A model generated the notes under the pieces. It was given only the letters and a program-made list of their open reading frames with translations, did no database searches and had not been told where the DNA came from. The position numbers and the translations under genes are program-made. A DNA stretch of 9,476 bases from Bifidobacterium breve (GTDB lineage Bacteria; Actinomycetota; Actinomycetes; Mycobacteriales; Mycobacteriaceae): contig CAMCWJ010000091.1 in NCBI GenBank assembly GCA_945882475.1, positions 1 to 9,476 on the forward strand, given 5' to 3'. Shown here piece by piece: positions 5,614-9,476 of this stretch. Positions within the stretch are counted from its first letter, which is position 1. Each line of letters opens with the position of its first letter.

Positions 5614-6150
5614 TTAGGCCGGGCGGAAGATGAGAGCGACACCGTTCATGCAGTAACGCAGGCCGGTCGGATCGGGGCCATCGTCGAAGACGTGGCCGAG
5701 GTGACTGCCGCACTGGCGGCAGAGGACCTCGGTGCGCGACATGCCCAGCGCGCCGTCCTCGCGCTCGATGACAGCGTTGTCGAGGGCTTGATAGAAGCTG
5801 GGCCAGCCGGTGCCGCTATCGAATTTGGTTGTCGATGAGAAAAGGTCTAGCGCACAACCCGCACAGCCGAAAATTCCTGCGCGGTGCTCGTCGTTGAGTG
5901 GACTGGTGAAGGGTGTCTCGGTGCCCGCGGCACGCAGGACGTCGTATTGAGCCGGGGTTAATCGTTGTCGCCACTGCGCATCGGTGTAGGTGACCGCAAA
6001 GGTCTCGGACGAGGCGTTCGGCGCCGGGTTGGCTCCCGCAAGGCTCCCAAGTGAGCTGCACCCGGCGGTCACACCGAGCAGGGCTGTGCCGAGCAGCACG
6101 TGTCGTCGGGTCAATGCCGACTGCGACTGCTGCGGTCTCCGGACGGACAT
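5614..6150 (-). CDS. msrB: Peptide-methionine (R)-S-oxide reductase, Tat-exported lipoprotein
   Basis: A 178-aa methionine sulfoxide reductase B, which reduces the R-epimer of oxidised methionine in proteins. The N-terminus carries a twin-arginine motif LTRRHVLLG (13-21) and a lipobox VTAGC, giving lipidated Cys31, so the enzyme should be anchored outside the membrane. The catalytic domain has the zinc pairs CAGC (C96, C99) and CRQC (C144, C147), GTGWPSF (113-119), HLGHVF (150-155) and the RYCMNG motif with nucleophile Cys167. The resolving Cys found in many MsrB proteins (CGWPSF) is Thr114 here, so regeneration should use another Cys or act directly on a reductant. Tat export suggests it is folded, with zinc bound, before transport. 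It is the first gene of the minus-strand run and has a leaderless-type promoter. Confidence 0.94.
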   Translation of the reverse strand: MSVRRPQQSQSALTRRHVLLGTALLGVTAGCSSLGSLAGANPAPNASSETFAVTYTDAQWRQRLTPAQYDVLRAAGTETPFTSPLNDEHRAGIFGCAGCALDLFSSTTKFDSGTGWPSFYQALDNAVIEREDGALGMSRTEVLCRQCGSHLGHVFDDGPDPTGLRYCMNGVALIFRPA

Positions 6151-6156
6151 AGTTCA

Positions 6157-6162
6157 ACCGTA
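6157..6162 (-). promoter_or_regulatory. -10 box of a leaderless promoter for msrB
   Basis: On the minus strand TACGGT (TANNNT) ends 6 nt before the msrB ATG at 6150, placing the transcript start at the start codon. No Shine-Dalgarno sequence is present. This would be the main promoter of the msrB-DUF4174 unit and perhaps of the Rid and PapA genes. Confidence 0.45.
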
Positions 6163-6341
6163 CTGGCTGGCCCCGATGACCAACCGCGGCAACCGGCCTT
6201 ACCAATCGGTGACTGCTGCGCCCTAGTGCTCTGGTGCGTCGCCATCAGAGGTCTTTAGTCCGCTGCTTCCCGGTGCGCGTAGGCGGATTACTGCCGGTCG
6301 CGATAACGAGTAGCTCGAACGAATCCACCCCGCGCCGAAGC

Positions 6342-6360
6342 CTCACGGTGAGATCGTGAG
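6342..6360 (+). promoter_or_regulatory. Hairpin/dyad just upstream of the polyphosphate:AMP phosphotransferase gene
   Basis: CTCACG (6342-6347) and CGTGAG (6355-6360) form a perfect 6-bp stem with a 7-nt loop, GTGAGAT. The loop repeats the GTGAG of the 3' arm, so CTCAC could also pair with 6348-6352. It lies 16 nt before the GGAGGGAG ribosome site (6376-6383) and 30 nt before the ATG. It could be an operator or a leader structure. The rest of the 239-bp divergent region shows no convincing promoter for this gene. Confidence 0.3.
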
Positions 6361-6389
6361 AGTCGCTGCGTTCGTGGAGGGAGCCAGAC

Positions 6390-7877
6390 ATGCTCGAGGT
6401 GTCCGAAGTCGGAAACGCGATCGACAAGACCGAATACGAGGCGGCGATCCCCGACCTGCGGGTCGGTCTGATCAACGCCCAGTACGACCTGCGCGACGCC
6501 GACTTCCCGGTGGTCATCTGGATCGCAGGCGATGACCGTCTGGCGGCAAACGCTTTGGTCAACCGACTCAACGAGTGGATGGACTCCCGCTACGCCGATA
6601 CCCGGGTGTTCGCCGACCCCACTGAAGAGGAATATCAGCGCCCTCAACTCTGGCGGCTGTGGCGATCGCTACCGCCCAAGGGCCGGGCGGCGTTTTTCGT
6701 CGGCGGCCTGATGCGCGCCGCCAGCCTGCGTGCCGAGGGCGAGATCGATGAACCGGAGTTCTCCCTCTGGCTGCGCCATATCGCCGGCATGCAGCACGCA
6801 CTGGTCGCCGACGGCGCTCTGATCCTGAAGTTCTTCCTACACACGCCGGCGAAGGTGCAGAAGAAGAAACTGAAGAAGGCCGAGAAGCATCCCGAGTCGG
6901 GTTGGCAGGTGGATCAGCGCGACTGGGCCGCACTGGATTCCCTCGGGCCGGTGTTGCCCATCGCCGAACGCATTCTGCGCGAGTCCAGCGTTCCGGGTGC
7001 GCCGTGGACCATCGTGGAGTCCACCGACGCGCGCTACCGCGATCTGACCGTCGCCCGAACAATCCTGGCGGCGCTCACCACTCGCCTGGCCGAGAAATTC
7101 AAGCCGCCGGGGTTATCGGTGGCCGAATCGGTGTTCGGGGACATCGACGCCGCCTCCAATGTGCTCTCCGGCGTGGACCTGTCCCGCACGTTGGATAAGG
7201 ATTCCTACCGCACAAAGCTTTCCAAACAGCAGGCCCGACTGCATCGACTGGCGATGGAGGCGCGCGAACGCGGCGTGGGTACCGTTCTCGCCTTCGAAGG
7301 GTGGGACGCCGCCGGCAAGGGCGGGGTCATCCGGCGCATCACCGGCGCGATGGAGGCCGGCGACTATCGGGTGGTCCCGGTAGCCGCGCCCACTGCAGAG
7401 GAACGCAGATACCACTATCTCTGGCGCTTCTGGCGAGATCTACCGCCGGCCGGCAAGGTCGTCATCTTCGACCGCACCTGGTACGGGCGAGTGCTGGTGG
7501 AGCGGGTGGAAGGCTTCGCTGCTCCGGCTGAGTGGCAGCGCGCCTACGACGAGATCAACGATTTCGAGAGCCAGCTCGTCGAACGCGGGTACTTCGTCGC
7601 GAAGTTCTGGATGCACATTTCCCCGGAGGAACAGCTCGCGCGATTCACCGCGCGCGAGCAGACCGCGTACAAATCCCACAAGATCACCGAGGAGGACTAC
7701 CGCAATCGCGAGCGGTGGGACGACTACGTCAAGGCCGTCGACCAGATGATTCTGCGCACCACATCCGATTCCGCGCCGTGGCACGTCATTCCGGCCAACG
7801 ACAAGTGGCTCGCCAGAGTCACCGCGATGAAGGCGGTCAATGAGGGTTTGGCGAGGGTGCTGCGTGATTCTTTGTGA
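6390..7877 (+). CDS. pap: Polyphosphate:AMP phosphotransferase (two-domain PPK2)
   Basis: A 495-aa cytoplasmic enzyme of the PPK2 superfamily with two fused PPK2 domains, matching the length of known class II enzymes, which use polyphosphate to convert AMP to ADP. The C-terminal domain (about 270-495) is the catalytic one: Walker A GWDAAGKGG (304-312), Walker B FDRTWYGRVLVERVEG (360-375) and the lid KITEEDYRNRERWDDY (431-446). The N-terminal domain (about 15-240) keeps the fold (DLRVGLINAQYDLRDADFPV, PQLWRLWRSLP) but its P-loop is degraded to GDDRLAAN (47-54) with no GK, as expected for this class. A Lys-rich segment KVQKKKLKKAEKH (155-167) could bind polyphosphate. The start has a strong GGAGGGAG site with a 6-nt spacer. 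It is divergent from msrB and is followed 30 bp later by the CIA30-domain gene, which has its own promoter. Confidence 0.93.
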   Translation: MLEVSEVGNAIDKTEYEAAIPDLRVGLINAQYDLRDADFPVVIWIAGDDRLAANALVNRLNEWMDSRYADTRVFADPTEEEYQRPQLWRLWRSLPPKGRAAFFVGGLMRAASLRAEGEIDEPEFSLWLRHIAGMQHALVADGALILKFFLHTPAKVQKKKLKKAEKHPESGWQVDQRDWAALDSLGPVLPIAERILRESSVPGAPWTIVESTDARYRDLTVARTILAALTTRLAEKFKPPGLSVAESVFGDIDAASNVLSGVDLSRTLDKDSYRTKLSKQQARLHRLAMEARERGVGTVLAFEGWDAAGKGGVIRRITGAMEAGDYRVVPVAAPTAEERRYHYLWRFWRDLPPAGKVVIFDRTWYGRVLVERVEGFAAPAEWQRAYDEINDFESQLVERGYFVAKFWMHISPEEQLARFTAREQTAYKSHKITEEDYRNRERWDDYVKAVDQMILRTTSDSAPWHVIPANDKWLARVTAMKAVNEGLARVLRDSL

Positions 7878-7901
7878 CATGCCGACCGACGCCCCTACAG
7901 T
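7872..7901 (+). promoter_or_regulatory. Leaderless promoter for the CIA30-domain gene
   Basis: TTGTGA (7872-7877), overlapping the stop codon of the upstream gene, and TACAGT (7896-7901), 18 bp apart, form a plausible -35/-10 pair. TACAGT ends 6 nt before the ATG at 7908, and no ribosome site is present, so the message is probably leaderless and at least partly independent of the upstream gene. Confidence 0.55.
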
Positions 7902-7907
7902 GATGGA

Positions 7908-8537
7908 ATGGGACGTCGCAGAGCGTTGGACAAGACCGGCCAGTGGGCCCGCACAAGCGCCTTGATCGCGGGTGTGGCGCTGCTGATCATGTCGTTCGCC
8001 GGCGCCGACGTGATCGCTCGGGCTGATACCACCGACGTCGTCCTCGTCGCCTTCGATGATCCCGCCGCGGTGGCCGGCTGGACAACCATCAACGATCCGG
8101 TGATGGGCGGTCTGTCGACCTCAACGGTCACCTTCGGCGACGGTGGCCTTGTCTTCTCAGGGTCCATCTCGCTGGACAACAACGGCGGGTTCGCCTCGAC
8201 CCGCGGTCCCCAGGACCCCGGCATCGGGCAGCGAGCAACCGGCGCGACGGCGCTGGCCGTGCGAGCGCGGGGAGACGGCAAGACCTATGTGATGAAGGTG
8301 GACTCCGCGGGGCAGCCCTGGTCGTACATTCAGCGGTTCTCAACCGCCCCCGGTGCCTGGCGGACCTACGAGTTGCCGATCGGCGGCTTCCAGGCGGTGG
8401 GCATGCGACTCGATCCGGCGCCCTATGCTCCGCAGAGTCTTGACCCCTCTACCGTCAGCCGCATTTCGATCTACATCCTCGACAAACAGCAAGGCCCGTT
8501 CAGTCTCACTGTCGGTGCGATCGACGCCTCAGTGTGA
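7908..8537 (+). CDS. Secreted CIA30-domain protein
   Basis: A 209-aa protein with a basic N-terminus, a hydrophobic segment (about 18-36) and a probable signal peptidase site after ARA (37-39). The mature part fits the CIA30 family, a galactose-binding-like beta-sandwich first described in the mitochondrial complex I assembly factor: VAFDDP (47-52), WTTINDPVMGGLSTSTV (58-74), GLVFSGSISLDNNGGFAST (80-98), then LAVRARGDGKTYVMKV (116-131) and WRTYELPI (151-158). Bacterial members are not shown to assemble complex I, and an exported one cannot act on cytoplasmic assembly, so the role is unknown; binding a carbohydrate or other envelope ligand is a guess from the fold. An uncleaved N-terminal anchor is also possible. 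Its last 9 bp overlap the convergent split-barrel gene. Confidence 0.82.
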   Translation: MGRRRALDKTGQWARTSALIAGVALLIMSFAGADVIARADTTDVVLVAFDDPAAVAGWTTINDPVMGGLSTSTVTFGDGGLVFSGSISLDNNGGFASTRGPQDPGIGQRATGATALAVRARGDGKTYVMKVDSAGQPWSYIQRFSTAPGAWRTYELPIGGFQAVGMRLDPAPYAPQSLDPSTVSRISIYILDKQQGPFSLTVGAIDASV

Positions 8538-8960
8538 GTCCCCTGAGTAATCCCACGACCGGGTTCTCACGGGTGTGACGCGGATGTAGGCCGCCCCCGG
8601 CCTGGGTTCGGTGGGCCATTCGGACTCCGGCACGCCGCGTGCCCGGGCACCTTCCCGCGCGAGCTCGAGTGCTTCGCCGTGTGCGCGAACGATACGGGCG
8701 TGCCCCTGGAGCATCACGCCCCGGATATCTGCCATGCTCGAGCCGTCTTCGAGCAAGACGCTTACGTTCGGGTTGCTTTCGACGTTGGCGATCTTGCGCG
8801 TCCCATCTCGCACACCCATGACGATGTCGCGGCCCAAGCGGAAGTATCCCAGGGGTACAGAGTGGGGGAATCCGTCGTCGTCGATGGTGCTCAGGATCGC
8901 CCAGCCTGGGCGGCTATCGAGATACGCCGCAATTTGTTCGTCACTGAGCTTTCGTGGCAT
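8529..8960 (-). CDS. Split beta-barrel flavin/F420-binding protein (PNPOx-like)
   Basis: A 143-aa protein of the pyridoxamine 5'-phosphate oxidase-like superfamily, which in actinobacteria includes many FMN- and F420-dependent reductases (FDORs) of unknown substrate. Family features are the early strand GWAILSTIDDDGFPHSVPLGY (19-39, except its ends), VMGVRDGTRKIANVESNPNV (47-66) with the TRKxxN phosphate-binding stretch, VSVLLEDG (66-73), GVMLQGHARIV (81-91) and the last strand AYIRVTPVRTRSWDY (124-138). It is probably a cytoplasmic dimer. Sequence alone does not decide between FMN, F420 and heme binding. No Shine-Dalgarno sequence precedes the ATG; the bases there are CCTCCC, and a leaderless promoter is likely instead. 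It converges on and overlaps the CIA30 gene by 9 bp and is divergent from the lipoprotein gene. Confidence 0.88.
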   Translation of the reverse strand: MPRKLSDEQIAAYLDSRPGWAILSTIDDDGFPHSVPLGYFRLGRDIVMGVRDGTRKIANVESNPNVSVLLEDGSSMADIRGVMLQGHARIVRAHGEALELAREGARARGVPESEWPTEPRPGAAYIRVTPVRTRSWDYSGDSH

Positions 8961-8966
8961 GAAGGG

Positions 8967-8972
8967 AGGTTA
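8967..8972 (-). promoter_or_regulatory. -10 box of a leaderless promoter for the split-barrel gene
   Basis: On the minus strand TAACCT (TANNNT) ends 6 nt before the ATG at 8960. The absence of any ribosome site agrees with a leaderless transcript. No clear -35 box is seen. Confidence 0.45.
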
Positions 8973-9023
8973 ACAAGTGCGGAGTCGGGGCTGCTCGTCC
9001 CGTCCACTGGTCTGCGGTGCAGG

Positions 9024-9029
9024 TATTCT
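9024..9029 (+). promoter_or_regulatory. Candidate -10 box for the YbaY-type lipoprotein gene
   Basis: TATTCT (TANNNT) lies about 28 bp before the ATG, which would give a short leader starting near 9036 that includes the AGGGAGG ribosome site (9045-9051). No -35 match is evident. It shares a 97-bp divergent region with the split-barrel gene promoter. Confidence 0.35.
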
Positions 9030-9057
9030 TCTAGTTTCGACGACAGGGAGGGCCGCC

Positions 9058-9476
9058 ATGCGGACGAGTCTTGTTCTCGTGCTTGCCGCGATCGTTGCGC
9101 TATTCGGTTGCGGGGCCGCCGGGGCCGAACCAGGAGGCTCGGTGGCCGACTCCGCGACGTTGAACGGCTCGGTGGTTCTTCGGCAGCCGGCAGTCCTGCC
9201 CGCCGGCACCTTGCTGACCGTGACACTGGAGGACGTCTCGCTGGCAGATGCGCCGGCGGTGATTCTGGGGCAGACGCAGTTCGAAGTGCGGGACCAACTG
9301 ACGCCGATCCCTTTCTCGCTCGTCTATCCGTTACCTGCGGTGCGGCCCGGATCGGTCTACGCCGCCCGCGCTCGGCTCACCCTGGGTGATCGACTGTTGT
9401 TCACGACGACCCAACGCAACGCTGTGGACCCGCTCAACCCCTTGCTGATCGAACTGGTGGTGGATTCGGTGGCGAC
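9058..9476 (+). CDS. YbaY-family lipoprotein, 3' end beyond the window
   Basis: The frame from ATG 9058 stays open to the right edge (139 codons), so the gene is partial. An AGGGAGG ribosome site sits 6 nt upstream. The N-terminus MRTSLVLVLAAIVALFGC is a short lipoprotein signal peptide with lipobox ALFGC and lipidated Cys18, followed by a flexible GAAGAEPGG. The next part fits the YbaY/YscW-type domain, a small beta-sandwich: LNGSVVLRQPAVLPAGTLLT (about 36-55), LEDVSLADAPAVILG (58-72), IPFSLVYPL (86-94), YAARARLTLGDRLLFTT (103-119), and NPLLIELVVDS near the edge. It should be anchored on the outer face of the membrane. Domains of this kind are linked to secretion-lipoprotein chaperones and stress proteins in other bacteria; no function is assured here, and any C-terminal domain is unseen. 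Confidence 0.82.
   Translation, partial: MRTSLVLVLAAIVALFGCGAAGAEPGGSVADSATLNGSVVLRQPAVLPAGTLLTVTLEDVSLADAPAVILGQTQFEVRDQLTPIPFSLVYPLPAVRPGSVYAARARLTLGDRLLFTTTQRNAVDPLNPLLIELVVDSVA

Noticed and set aside
5598..5642. Upstream GTG start (5642) for the DUF4174 gene
   Set aside because: It would overlap the msrB coding end, has no ribosome site and puts 15 polar residues before a good signal peptide; the ATG at 5597 fits better.
8679..9389. Plus-strand open frame of 236 codons across the split-barrel gene and into the lipoprotein gene
   Set aside because: It covers two better-supported genes in other frames and yields an Arg/Gly-rich translation with no recognisable domain.
1..9476. CRISPR array, insertion sequence, integrase, phage or toxin-antitoxin genes
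   Set aside because: No regularly spaced repeats, transposase or integrase motifs, or paired small toxin/antitoxin frames were found on either strand.

Overview
The window looks like chromosomal DNA of a high-GC actinobacterium, most likely a Mycobacterium/Mycolicibacterium-type mycolate producer. The reasons are: GC-rich, strongly G/C-ending codons; a PapA-type acyltransferase of the kind that builds acyl-trehalose lipids; a cytochrome P450; a YbaY-family lipoprotein; and several genes whose ATG lies exactly 6 nt after a TANNNT -10 box, the leaderless architecture common in mycobacteria. No integrase, transposase, CRISPR array or rRNA is visible.

Layout. Positions 1-496 are mostly non-coding. 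They hold a possible gene tail at the left edge, dyad and direct-repeat sequences, and a tRNA-Val-like element (336-414) whose 3' half is textbook but whose 5' half is irregular. Positions 497-1699 (-) encode a cytochrome P450. Its AT-rich upstream region carries a near-palindrome over a plausible -10 box and abuts a 41-codon fragment resembling the N-terminus of UvrC (1791-1916, -). Positions 2011-3183 (+) encode a CaxA/YrbG-type Ca2+/Na+ exchanger. It converges on a four-gene minus-strand run, in transcription order msrB (Tat lipoprotein), a secreted DUF4174 protein, a Rid-family protein and a PapA-type acyltransferase (6150 down to 3200). Divergent from msrB is polyphosphate:AMP phosphotransferase (6390-7877, +), followed by a secreted CIA30-domain protein (7908-8537, +). 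This overlaps by 9 bp a convergent split-barrel flavin/F420-binding protein (8529-8960, -). A YbaY-family lipoprotein gene starts at 9058 (+) and runs off the right edge.

How the parts may work together. The msrB-DUF4174 pair looks like an extracytoplasmic stress unit: an envelope-anchored methionine sulfoxide reductase and a secreted thioredoxin-fold-like protein. The Rid and PapA genes downstream are spaced 70-80 bp apart and may be co-transcribed, partly with their own promoters. The rest are mostly single-gene units of general physiology: cation exchange, polyphosphate/nucleotide metabolism and flavin redox chemistry. The most unusual signals are the two gene remnants on either side of the P450 (tRNA-like element and uvrC-like stub), which suggest the P450 segment sits at a rearrangement junction, and the orphan PapA away from any visible pks or mmpL gene. 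I found no clear multi-gene system that would count as wholly new.
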